From assembly GCF_017676385.1 (NCBI RefSeq), contig NZ_JAFFZN010000003.1:328646-392645 (forward strand): 64,000 bases of DNA. The letters are read 5' to 3'. Shown piece by piece: positions 8,624-15,772 of the stretch. The notes below the pieces were generated by a model. That model was not told the origin of the DNA, did not search any database, and saw nothing but the letters and a program-made list of their open reading frames with translations. How positions within the stretch are numbered: position 1 is the first letter of the stretch; the number at the start of each line of letters is the position of its first letter. The position numbers and the translations under genes were made by a program. The stretch is from Streptomyces spirodelae (GTDB lineage: Bacteria > Actinomycetota > Actinomycetes > Streptomycetales > Streptomycetaceae).

Positions 8624-8693
8624 CTTGTCAAGTGCACGGACAGCGGGCGTGAACAGTGCGTAGGGGGCATGAATGCGGAAAGTGAGCAGGGGT

Positions 8694-8722
8694 GAGGGCG
8701 GGCGCCTGCGGCGCCCGCCCTC
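8694..8722 (-). terminator. Terminator hairpin after DUF2267 gene
   Basis: A perfect 13-bp stem, GAGGGCGGGCGCC (8694-8706) with GGCGCCCGCCCTC (8710-8722), and a 3-nt loop. It is located 37 bp downstream of the DUF2267 stop on the minus strand, separating it from the ClC gene. Confidence 0.7.
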
Positions 8723-8758
8723 GATGCGGCGCGCTCGCCCCGGTGGGTGGCCGAGGCT

Positions 8759-9244
8759 TCAGGCGGCTTGCGCCGCCTGGGGGGCGCGGGCGGGCCGCGG
8801 CATGGTGGGCTGGGAGAGTTCGGCGCGCCCGAACAGCAGCGCGTAGCCGGCGGGCAGCTGGTCGAGGACGCGGCCGATCAGGTCCTCCCCGGCCAGCCGG
8901 GCCACCAGGGCGAGAACGGTACCGGTGTCCCAGCGGGTGGTGGCCGCCGTGCCGCCGGTCCGGGAGGCGAGATCCTTCACGAACTCCCAGCCGGTGAGCT
9001 GCTCGGTCTCGGGAATCTGCGCGGTGAAGGTGCGGGCGGCCTCCGTGGGGAGGACGGCGGCGAGTTCGACGCGTTCGTCACCGGAGAGGCGCCGTCCGAG
9101 GGCGGCGAGAACGGCGTGTATGACGGCCTCGGCTCGTTCGCGGGTGGGGTAGGCGCCGTCGTACCTGACCCGTTCGACCATCTGGTCGTACGTCATCCCT
9201 TCCGCGTCGGCGCCGGCCTGGGGCTTCATATGCGTCAGTGACAC
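8759..9244 (-). CDS. DUF2267 domain protein
   Basis: 161 residues. The central part matches DUF2267 (MTYDQMVERVRYDGAYPTRERAEAV, AALGRRLSGDERVELAAVLP, FVKDLASRTG), an all-helical family that in actinobacteria is often found beside Hsp20, phospholipid-binding or stress genes. Biochemical function is unknown. Its position immediately downstream of hsp18 on the same strand fits a stress role; the 246-bp gap and own terminator suggest separate transcription. Confidence 0.85.
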   Translation of the reverse strand: MSLTHMKPQAGADAEGMTYDQMVERVRYDGAYPTRERAEAVIHAVLAALGRRLSGDERVELAAVLPTEAARTFTAQIPETEQLTGWEFVKDLASRTGGTAATTRWDTGTVLALVARLAGEDLIGRVLDQLPAGYALLFGRAELSQPTMPRPARAPQAAQAA

Positions 9245-9490
9245 GTTTCAGTCTCCGGTTGTGGTCGGGGGACGGTCGCTCTCCCGGGACCGGCCGGTCC
9301 CGAGGGCAGGTCCCGGGGTCTGTCGCTCGCGCGGAGGGCGGTGCGCCAGAGGGCGGGTGCGCGAGGGCGGATGCGATGCCGATATGTGCAGGGCCGGGCG
9401 GCATCGGCGCGGGCCGCGCACTCTCGTCTCCCCGCCGCTCCGGTCCGCCCTCCGCAGGCGCCGGGCGCCCTCCGCACGTGCCGGGCCGGC

Positions 9491-9925
9491 TCAGCCGCTG
9501 AGCTGCTTGCGGTCGGCCCCGCCGCGGACGGTGATCTTGCGGGCCTTGGCGCGTTCGGTGACGGGGATGCGGACGGTCAGCACGCCCGCGTCGTAGTCGG
9601 CCCTGATGTTGTCGGTGTCCAGCGTGTCGGCCAGCATCACCTGGCGGGAGAAGACGCCCAGCGGCCGTTCGGCGAGCTCCATGTGGCCGTCGTCGTTCCC
9701 GGCGATCGGGCGGCGCTCGGCCTTGATGGTGAGCATGTTCCGTTCGACGTCGATGTCGATGGCCTCCGGGGAGACGCCCGGCAGGTCGAGGGCGAGCACG
9801 TAGTCGTCGCCGTCCCGGTAGGCGTCCATCGGCATCGCGGACGGCCGGGACCAGGTGCCGCCGCTCCCCAGGAACTGCTGGGCGATGCGGTCGAGCTCGC
9901 GGAAGGGGTCGGTGCGCATCAACAT
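9491..9925 (-). CDS. hsp18: Small heat-shock protein, Hsp20/alpha-crystallin family
   Basis: 144 residues. It opens MLMRTDPFRELDRIAQQF, typical of Streptomyces Hsp18, followed by an alpha-crystallin domain (DDYVLALDLPGVSPEAIDIDVERNMLTI) and the conserved ADYDAGVLTVRIPV near the C-terminus. It acts as an ATP-independent holdase for unfolding proteins. The start at 9925 has GGAGGT 8 nt upstream. The divergent gene encodes a RheA-like HSP18 regulator, and two TGTC-type inverted repeats lie between them, indicating heat-inducible repression. Confidence 0.95.
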   Translation of the reverse strand: MLMRTDPFRELDRIAQQFLGSGGTWSRPSAMPMDAYRDGDDYVLALDLPGVSPEAIDIDVERNMLTIKAERRPIAGNDDGHMELAERPLGVFSRQVMLADTLDTDNIRADYDAGVLTVRIPVTERAKARKITVRGGADRKQLSG

Positions 9926-9998
9926 TACGAAACACCTCCGATGAGCCTGGGCAGTATCTGCGTCTGCCAATGCACTGCACCTGCCATTCCTTGTACCA

Positions 9999-10017
9999 TG
10001 TCGTCGGAATGATGACA
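9999..10017. promoter_or_regulatory. RheA-type operator 1
   Basis: TGTCGTC-GGAAT-GATGACA matches the RheA operator described for Streptomyces albus hsp18 (TGTCATC-N5-GATGACA, recalled from the literature) with one mismatch. It lies in the hsp18/rheA divergent region. Confidence 0.8.
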
Positions 10018-10025
10018 AGCGTGGT

Positions 10026-10044
10026 TGTCGCCCTTTGGACGACA
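10026..10044. promoter_or_regulatory. RheA-type operator 2 (degenerate)
   Basis: TGTCGCC-CTTTG-GACGACA repeats the 7-5-7 architecture of operator 1, with its centre 27 bp away, and lies just upstream of the regulator's ribosome site. This placement suits autoregulation. Confidence 0.6.
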
Positions 10045-10063
10045 TTGCGAGGGGAGGATCCCC

Positions 10064-10750
10064 GTGCCCACATCCGAAGACCAGCCCGTGCCGAGCGCCG
10101 AGACCGGCCCGGCACCCGCCTCCTTTCTCGCCGCCGCTGCGGCGCTGAACCGGATACAGGAAGCGGTCCGCACCGCTCAGGCCCTGGCCGACGGTCCCAG
10201 GCAGCCCGACGGCCCGGCACCCGGACCCAGCTGCGACCAGGCGCTGGCCGCCCTCCTCGCACTGCGCCAGGTGCGCGACCAGCTCGCCGGATGGGAGACC
10301 ACGCTGATCGAGACCGCCCGTACGGCAGGCGCCAGTTGGGCCGACCTGGCCGGACCGCTCGGCGTCGCCAGCCGGCAGGCGGCCGAGCGCCGCTATCTGC
10401 GCGGCCGGCCCGGCACCCCGGGCGAGACCGGCGAACAGCGGGTGCGGGCCACCCGGGACCGCCGCGCGGCCGACCGCACCGTGGCGGCCTGGGCCCGGCG
10501 CAACGCCTCCGACCTGCGCCAGCTCGCCGGTCAGATCACCGCGCTGCCCGATCTGCCCGCCGAGCCCCGGGCTCTTCTCGCCGGCGCGCTGGCCGACAAC
10601 GACGCGGCCCGGCTCGTCGTTCCGCTGATCGGAACCCAGCGGCATCTGGACGGCAGCCACCCGGAGTTGGCCGAGCGCGTCGACACGCTCGCCTGCCGCA
10701 CAGGGCAGCTCCGCCAGGACACCAGCGACACCCGCCGCGGCGGCGCCTGA
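10064..10750 (+). CDS. rheA: HSP18 transcriptional regulator (RheA-like)
   Basis: 228 residues from a GTG with GGGGAGG 6 nt upstream. The middle holds a helix-turn-helix (TARTAGASWADLAGPLGVASRQAAERRYLRG) flanked by helical segments, as in the RheA/HSP18 repressor family, where the protein itself senses temperature and releases its operator on heat shock. The divergent arrangement with hsp18 and the two 7-5-7 inverted repeats between them support the assignment. A terminator hairpin follows at 10770-10796. Confidence 0.82.
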   Translation: MPTSEDQPVPSAETGPAPASFLAAAAALNRIQEAVRTAQALADGPRQPDGPAPGPSCDQALAALLALRQVRDQLAGWETTLIETARTAGASWADLAGPLGVASRQAAERRYLRGRPGTPGETGEQRVRATRDRRAADRTVAAWARRNASDLRQLAGQITALPDLPAEPRALLAGALADNDAARLVVPLIGTQRHLDGSHPELAERVDTLACRTGQLRQDTSDTRRGGA

Positions 10751-10769
10751 CCAGGCCGGGCATGCCGCC

Positions 10770-10796
10770 TCGCCCCGGACGCGTCGGGCGGGGCGA
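10770..10796 (+). terminator. Terminator hairpin after rheA
   Basis: An 8-bp GC stem, TCGCCCCG (10770-10777) with CGGGGCGA (10789-10796), starting 20 bp after the rheA stop. Confidence 0.6.
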
Positions 10797-10840
10797 CATT
10801 CAGGAGCGGAGACCGATCGACAGAAATTGCGATCAAGGAG

Positions 10841-10866
10841 GTTTGACCCCGGCCGGGGACGGTTAG
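10841..10866 (+). promoter_or_regulatory. Possible SigB-type promoter of the sigma gene
   Basis: GTTTGA (10841-10846), a 14-nt spacer, then GGTTAG (10861-10866) resembles the Streptomyces SigB-type pattern GTTT-N14/16-GGGTA, with two mismatches in the -10 part. If real it would make the downstream SigB-like sigma gene autoregulated. Confidence 0.35.
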
Positions 10867-10998
10867 CCGAGACTTCACGTGCTTGGGAGAACAGGCACAT
10901 CGCGGGAGACGAGCGCTCAAGCCCCCGAGGTGTGTCTCCTGAGCCGTTCCTCTCCCGCGAGCCTGACAGCATCAGCGAGACGCGAGGAGTAGCCAGAC

Positions 10999-11925
10999 AT
11001 GTGCGCAGTCCGCTACCGCCCCCAGCGTGCCCGCCACAGCCACGACGACGCCCCCGACACCACAGCAGACTTCGAACGGCTGGCCGCGCTGCCGGAGGGT
11101 CCCGAGCGGGAGGAGCTGTGCGGCCGCCTGGTCGAGGCATGGCTGCCGATGGCCCACCGGCTGGCCGCCAAGTACCGCAACCGCGGCGAAACCCTGGAAG
11201 ACCTGGAGCAGGTCGCCGCGCTCGGCCTGGTCAAGGCCGTGGGCCGCTACGACCCGGCACAGGGCACCCCGTTCGTGCCCTTCGCGATCCCCACCATCAC
11301 CGGTGAGATCCGCCGCCACTTCCGGGACCGCACCTGGGATGTGCATGTGCCGCGCCGGGTGCAGGAGCTCCGCAACCGGGTGCGCAGCGCCATCAGGGAG
11401 CTGAACACCGGTCTGGACGACGGCCTTCCGTCGGTGGAGCGGATCGCCGAGCACTCCGGTATGTCCGAGGAGGACGTGGCCACCGGGCTGGAGGCGCTGG
11501 ACAGTTTCCGGTCGCTGTCCCTGGACGCCGCAGTGCCCAACTCCGACGACGGCTTCTCGTTGGCCGACACCTTCGGCGAGCCGGAGCCCGAGTACGACAC
11601 GGTGGTGGCCCGCGAGGCGGTCAAGCCGTGCCTGCGCGAACTGCCCGAGCGGCAGCGGCGCGTGCTCTACCTGCGGTACTTCCGCGACATGACCCAGTCG
11701 CGCATCGGCCAGGAGCTGGGCATCTCCCAGATGCATGTCTCCCGGCTGCTTTCCAAGAGCTGCGAACGTGTCCGGCAACAGGTCGAGCGCGACCGCCGCG
11801 TCGAACGTGACCGCCGCGTCGAGCGCGGAGGCGTGCGCGCCGAACGTCACCGCGCCACGGAGCGGCAGCGCACCGCCGGAGGGGGCCGTCGCCGCCCGGA
11901 GCGCGCCCACCCCGCCGCTGCCTGA
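10999..11925 (+). CDS. SigB/SigF/SigG-family RNA polymerase sigma factor
   Basis: 308 residues. Region 2 is RLAAKYRNRGETLEDLEQVAALGLVKA, with the signature YDPAQGTPFVPFAIPTITGEIRRHFRD. Region 3 is SVERIAEHSGMSEEDVATGLEAL, and region 4 is LPERQRRVLYLRYF...MTQSRIGQELGISQMHVSRLL. This is the stress/sporulation sigma group of Streptomyces. A basic tail of about 50 residues with tandem VERDRR repeats extends beyond region 4, which is unusual. No anti-sigma gene is adjacent. Neighbours (hsp18, UspA, DUF5133) support a stress role. Confidence 0.95.
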   Translation: MCAVRYRPQRARHSHDDAPDTTADFERLAALPEGPEREELCGRLVEAWLPMAHRLAAKYRNRGETLEDLEQVAALGLVKAVGRYDPAQGTPFVPFAIPTITGEIRRHFRDRTWDVHVPRRVQELRNRVRSAIRELNTGLDDGLPSVERIAEHSGMSEEDVATGLEALDSFRSLSLDAAVPNSDDGFSLADTFGEPEPEYDTVVAREAVKPCLRELPERQRRVLYLRYFRDMTQSRIGQELGISQMHVSRLLSKSCERVRQQVERDRRVERDRRVERGGVRAERHRATERQRTAGGGRRRPERAHPAAA

Positions 11926-12024
11926 ACCCGCACACCGGCATCGTCTGGCACCACCGGCGCGGCACAGCGCTGCTCCGAGCGGCCCGCGCCGCCCCGCGTC
12001 CGGACTCCCGAAAGGAGCACGAGC

Positions 12025-12276
12025 ATGCTGCTCGCACACCCCGTCGTCCTCCGCAACCTGGTCGAACAGTACGACGCACTCGCCGTGCTGCACGCCGAGT
12101 ACGGGTCGCCCCAGGTGCGGCAGCGGATGAACGACCTCGAATACACGCTCTGCGTGGCCACCGGCACCCGCGACATCGACTCGGCGCTCGTCGCCGCCCG
12201 GCACCGTCTGCCGGGGGCCCGGCCCGAGGACGACTCGCTGCTCGACCGGTCAGCGCGGCAGCTGTCGGCCGCCTGA
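12025..12276 (+). CDS. DUF5133 domain protein
   Basis: 83 residues matching DUF5133 (MLLAHPVVLRNLVEQYDALAVLH... CVATGTRDIDSALVAA), a small helical actinobacterial family of unknown function, often beside sigma or stress genes. AAAGGAG sits 8 nt before the ATG. It follows the sigma gene after 99 bp and is closed by a 13-bp terminator hairpin. Confidence 0.88.
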   Translation: MLLAHPVVLRNLVEQYDALAVLHAEYGSPQVRQRMNDLEYTLCVATGTRDIDSALVAARHRLPGARPEDDSLLDRSARQLSAA

Positions 12277-12337
12277 CCCCGGCTTCCCTGCCTGCCCTGC
12301 TTTCCCCGGCTTTCCCGGCTTCTCCCTGTCCTTCCGG

Positions 12338-12378
12338 CTCGCCGTGCGGGTGGCTCTCGTGGCCGCCCGCACGGCGAG
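12338..12378 (+). terminator. Terminator hairpin after DUF5133 gene
   Basis: A perfect 13-bp stem, CTCGCCGTGCGGG (12338-12350) and CCCGCACGGCGAG (12366-12378), with a 15-nt loop, preceded by a pyrimidine-rich tract (12285-12335). Confidence 0.7.
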
Positions 12379-12498
12379 GCCACTTTGGGCCACTTGCTTC
12401 TCATTGGCTCTTTCGCGCCGGTCCAATCAGCGTCATTCTCCTGCCGTCAGCGGTTGTCGCAGCAGTTGGTGAAAGAAGTGGAAAGAAAGGGGCGCGCG

Positions 12499-13089
12499 GT
12501 GAACGGCAGCGGTGGCGCCACAGGATGGGGAGGATCGGAAACGGGCGGCAGTGGTGGAGACGGGGACCGGCAAGGGCGGCTGGTCGTCGGCGTGAGCGGA
12601 TCGCTCGCCAGCCTCGCCGCCCTGCAGGCGGCCGCCCGCGAGGCGCGCTGCCTCGGCCGCCCGCTGCTGGCGGTACTGGCCTGGCAGCCGCCGGACGGGG
12701 AGGCGGGCCGCATGCTGCGGCCGGACCGGATCTGGGCGGAGAACTGGCGCCGGGAGGCCCGCGCCCGGCTCGACCGCGCCTTCGACGAGGCGTTCGGCGG
12801 TGACCCGCCCGGGGTCGCAGCGGTGGAGCGGCGGCTGGTCCGCGACCGGCCCTGGCGCGCCCTGTGCGCGACCGCGGACCGGCCGGACGATCGCCTGGTC
12901 ATCGGAGCCCGTGCGGCCCGCCGCGGCCTGTTCGCCGCCGGCGGTACGACGCGCCGCGTCCTGACCCACGCACGGTGCCCGGTGCTGACCGTCCCTGCGC
13001 CCCGCTTTCCCGCGCTGATGCGGACCCGCCTCCGGCACGCCAGAGCGGTCGACTTCCTCTCCGGAGGTCCTGGTCAGGCGCCTGCCTGA
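12499..13089 (+). CDS. Universal stress protein (UspA family)
   Basis: 196 residues from GTG 12499 (AAAGGGG upstream); a longer frame to 12385 lacks coding character. After a Gly/Ser-rich leader the UspA fold begins at RLVVGVSGSLASLAALQAAAREA. It ends with the nucleotide-loop region VIGARAARRGLFAAGGTTRRVLTHARCPVLTV, where the usual GS following the second glycine is changed to GT. The family binds ATP and supports survival in stress or dormancy. The gene stands beside a sigma/DUF5133 unit and a convergent PfpI-type gene. Confidence 0.88.
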   Translation: MNGSGGATGWGGSETGGSGGDGDRQGRLVVGVSGSLASLAALQAAAREARCLGRPLLAVLAWQPPDGEAGRMLRPDRIWAENWRREARARLDRAFDEAFGGDPPGVAAVERRLVRDRPWRALCATADRPDDRLVIGARAARRGLFAAGGTTRRVLTHARCPVLTVPAPRFPALMRTRLRHARAVDFLSGGPGQAPA

Positions 13090-13094
13090 CCAGG
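13069..13094. terminator. Hairpin at the UspA stop, convergent genes
   Basis: CCTGGTCAGGC (13069-13079) pairs perfectly with GCCTGACCAGG (13084-13094) over a 4-nt loop. It overlaps the UspA stop codon and faces the convergent PfpI-type gene. Confidence 0.6.
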
Positions 13095-13110
13095 GCTGTC
13101 TGACCAGAGC

Positions 13111-13683
13111 TCAGGCGGGCTGGGGGGCGCGGTTGGTGGCCCTCGCCACATGCGCGACGAGAGCGGCGCAGAAGGGCGCGAAGTCGTCGGGAAAGCCGCG
13201 GCTGGTGAGCAGGTTCCGGTCGATGACGACCTCCTCCTCGACCACCTCGGCACCCGCGTTGCGCAGATCCGTGCGGATGCTGGGCCAAGAGGTGAGGCGG
13301 CGGCCACGGACGACCTCCGCTTCCGCGAGGGTCACGGGGCCGTGGCAGATGGCCGCGACGGGTTTGTCCGCGCGCATGAACTCCCGTGCGAATCCGACCG
13401 CGTCCGGGTCCGTGCGCAGTTGGTCGGGGTTCATCGCGCCGCCGGGCAGCACCAGCGCGTCGTAGTCGTCGGCGGACGCGTCGGCGACCGTCCTGTCGAC
13501 GGTCAGGGTTCCCGCGGGGTCGATGTCCATCTGGCGGGCGTTGATCTCCCCGGTGTGCAGCGAGATCAGCTCCGTCTGAGCCCCGGCACCGTGCAACGCG
13601 CCGCGTGGCTGCTCCAGTTCGACGCGCTCCACGCCGTCGGTGGCGAGCAGAGCCACCCTCGTGCCGTGCAGTACGGCGGTCAT
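13111..13683 (-). CDS. DJ-1/PfpI-type class I glutamine amidotransferase-like protein
   Basis: 190 residues; ATG 13683 has GGGAG 9 nt upstream. The fold shows a nucleophile elbow AAICHGP with catalytic Cys, preceded by YDALVLPGGAMNPDQL and followed by LTSWPSIRTDLRNAGA. Members act as deglycases, proteases or chaperones in carbonyl and other stresses; YhbO/PfpI-like stress function is most likely. It lies directly downstream of the glycan operon on the same strand but 122 bp away, so it may be separately expressed. Confidence 0.9.
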   Translation of the reverse strand: MTAVLHGTRVALLATDGVERVELEQPRGALHGAGAQTELISLHTGEINARQMDIDPAGTLTVDRTVADASADDYDALVLPGGAMNPDQLRTDPDAVGFAREFMRADKPVAAICHGPVTLAEAEVVRGRRLTSWPSIRTDLRNAGAEVVEEEVVIDRNLLTSRGFPDDFAPFCAALVAHVARATNRAPQPA

Positions 13684-13805
13684 GATGCGGCTCCCTTCAG
13701 CCCCCGGTCGCCCTGTGCGCGTGGCGAGCGCGGTCCGGTACCGGTCCCGACCACAGGCCCCGACCACAGCTCCCTCCCCTCAGACTCTCACGCCTGCAAA
13801 AAGTG

Positions 13806-14735
13806 TCAAATGGGGCGAATGTCGCCTCTGGCGGTGTGCTCTGCGCCCTCCAGCCGGGCGCGCAGCGCCTCGACGAGCGGTTCCGGCGGCGGCGCGTCGG
13901 CGTACGCGGCCGCACGGGCGACGCCCTCCCCGCGCGCCCACCCCCACCAGTGCGACAGCGCCTCCTCGTCGAGCCGTTCCGCGGGGATCACCGCAGGCCA
14001 GCCCAGCGCCCGTGCCTGCGCGCTCACCTTCGCGCCGCCGGCCACCGGGTCGACGGCGACGACCGGCACGCCGGAGCGCAGCGCCAGCACCAGCCCGTGC
14101 AGCCGGTTGGTGACCACCAGATCGACCCTGGCCAGCACGGCGTCCAACTGCTCCGGGGTGCCGCACAGCCGCCAGTCGCCGGTGTCCAGCCGCGTCTCCA
14201 CCTCCAGCCGCGCACAGTCCCGCGCGCCCAGCCAGGCGGTGACACGGCGCACCGTCTCCTCGTGCCGCCGCAGGCCCGCGTACTCGTGCTGGCCCGAGGT
14301 CAGGACGGTCGCCACCACGGGCGGCAGCCGGTCCGCTCGCGGCCGGATGCCCGCCGAGAGGTCGGGTGACGGCTCGTGAGAGGGCCCGTCCCGCGCGATC
14401 ACCTCGTGGAACCCCCGTACCGCCGCCTCCTGCGGATCGACGACGGAGACGCCGACGGCGATGCGCCTGCAGTGCGCGAAGCGCTCGTGCAGCGCCGCCG
14501 TCTGCGGGCCGCTGCACGGACCGCAGACGAACAGCAGCAGGCCGTAGTCGGCCGGCCGCACCGTCTCCAGCGACAGCTCGCCGGGCCGGAACCCGGGACT
14601 CCAGGCGATGTCGTAGGCCAGTCCGGCCTCCCGCACCACCTGCTCGACCCGCCGCAGCGCCAGCACGTCGCCCGCGGTGGCCTCCCCCTCCAGAAAGCTG
14701 AACCACCCGGTCAGCAGGGCCCGCCGACCGCTCAC
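13806..14735 (-). CDS. Polysaccharide pyruvyl transferase family protein
   Basis: 309 residues. Family features include an N-terminal LLTGWFSFLEGEATAGDVLAL segment and the C-terminal VDLVVTNRLHGLVLALRSGVPVVAVD motif. The family transfers pyruvate from PEP to sugar hydroxyls as ketals or acts as glycosyltransferase-like enzymes. This is the last gene of the operon; its GTG overlaps the preceding GT9 stop (GTGA). In context it would decorate a heptose-containing glycan with pyruvate. The exact acceptor is unknown. Confidence 0.82.
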   Translation of the reverse strand: MSGRRALLTGWFSFLEGEATAGDVLALRRVEQVVREAGLAYDIAWSPGFRPGELSLETVRPADYGLLLFVCGPCSGPQTAALHERFAHCRRIAVGVSVVDPQEAAVRGFHEVIARDGPSHEPSPDLSAGIRPRADRLPPVVATVLTSGQHEYAGLRRHEETVRRVTAWLGARDCARLEVETRLDTGDWRLCGTPEQLDAVLARVDLVVTNRLHGLVLALRSGVPVVAVDPVAGGAKVSAQARALGWPAVIPAERLDEEALSHWWGWARGEGVARAAAYADAPPPEPLVEALRARLEGAEHTARGDIRPI

Positions 14736-15772
14736 GGAGCCCCCTGCCGGGGCGCGGCCGGCACCAGGGAGACCGCTCCCCGCACGGGCGGCGGGACCTC
14801 ACCCAGCAGCGCTGCGCAGGCATCCACGACGTCCTGGGGGCTGAGACGGAGCAGCCGCGGATCGGGCCGCGTGCCGTGCGGGTCTCCTGGGCGCACCCCG
14901 TCACCGGGCAGCGGGCGCCACAGGGGACGGTGCCGCGGCTGGGCAGGCGGCCCCCACACGGCGGGGGAGACAGGGCCGAACAGGACGACGGAGGGAGCGG
15001 CCAGGGCCGAGGCCAGATGGGCCACCCCCGTGTCGCCGACGACCACCAGGCGCGCCCCGGCCACCAGCGCCGCCAGCGTGCTGAACGGCAGCCCCGAAGG
15101 TCCGCCCAGCACCTGTGAGGGCGGCAGACCGGCGGCCTCGGCGATGCGGTGGGCCCGCTTCCGTTCGCCGGGCCCGCAGGTGACCACCACTTCCTCCCCC
15201 CGCGCCCGCAACTGCCGGGCGACGGCGGCGAAGCGCTCGGGCGGCCAGCGCCGCGAGGCGGCGTCGGCGCCCGGGTGCAGTACCACGGCCCCGGGCGCGG
15301 GAGAGGCCGCAGCGGGCCGTGGCAGCAGCAGGTCCTCCGCGTCGGCGGGGATGCCGTACCAGGTCAGCAGGCGGCACCAGCGCGCCCGTTCGTGCTCGTC
15401 GGCCCGCCAGCGAGGCGCCGAACCGTCCGCGTAGGCCAGCAGCCGCCCGGGCGTGAGCCGCGCCAGCACCGCGCGGCTCTGCGGCCCGTTGCCGTGCAGG
15501 TCGACGGCGAGGCGGGGCGGGGTCCACGGCCACTCCAACCGGTCCGGGACCCCGCGGTGCGCCGCTGAGGCGGGCAGCAGCACATCGACCGCGTCGAGCT
15601 CCCGCACCGCGTCGGCCAGCCACCCCGGCGCCGCCAGCACCAGTTCATGGCCCGGCAGCGCCCGCCGCAGCGCACGCAGCGCCGGTACGGCCGTCAGCAG
15701 GTCGCCGAGGCCCAGGGCACGCAGCACCAGGGCCCGCGGCCGCTCCCGCGCGGCGTCAGGGCGCGGGCTCAC
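14732..15772 (-). CDS. GT9 heptosyltransferase-like glycosyltransferase
   Basis: 346 residues. A typical ADP-heptose:LPS heptosyltransferase layout: an N-terminal Rossmann LVLRALGLGDLLTAVPALRALRRALPG, a middle VVLHPGADAASRRWPPERFAAVA, and a donor-site GDTGVAHLASALAAPSVVLFGP. GTG 15772 overlaps the hldE stop by GTGA. As a Gram-positive has no LPS, the acceptor must be another glycan or a small molecule. A second, divergent GT9 gene is in the same operon (21549-22715). Confidence 0.9.
   Translation of the reverse strand: MSPRPDAARERPRALVLRALGLGDLLTAVPALRALRRALPGHELVLAAPGWLADAVRELDAVDVLLPASAAHRGVPDRLEWPWTPPRLAVDLHGNGPQSRAVLARLTPGRLLAYADGSAPRWRADEHERARWCRLLTWYGIPADAEDLLLPRPAAASPAPGAVVLHPGADAASRRWPPERFAAVARQLRARGEEVVVTCGPGERKRAHRIAEAAGLPPSQVLGGPSGLPFSTLAALVAGARLVVVGDTGVAHLASALAAPSVVLFGPVSPAVWGPPAQPRHRPLWRPLPGDGVRPGDPHGTRPDPRLLRLSPQDVVDACAALLGEVPPPVRGAVSLVPAAPRQGAP

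Noticed and set aside
7492..8652. Long plus-strand frame antisense to the ClC gene, and similar long frames opposite the glycosyltransferases (e.g. 15805-17568, 20623-21771, 24201-26603)
   Set aside because: High-GC antisense shadows: His/Gln/Arg/Gly-rich translations without motifs, while the opposite strands encode clear enzymes.
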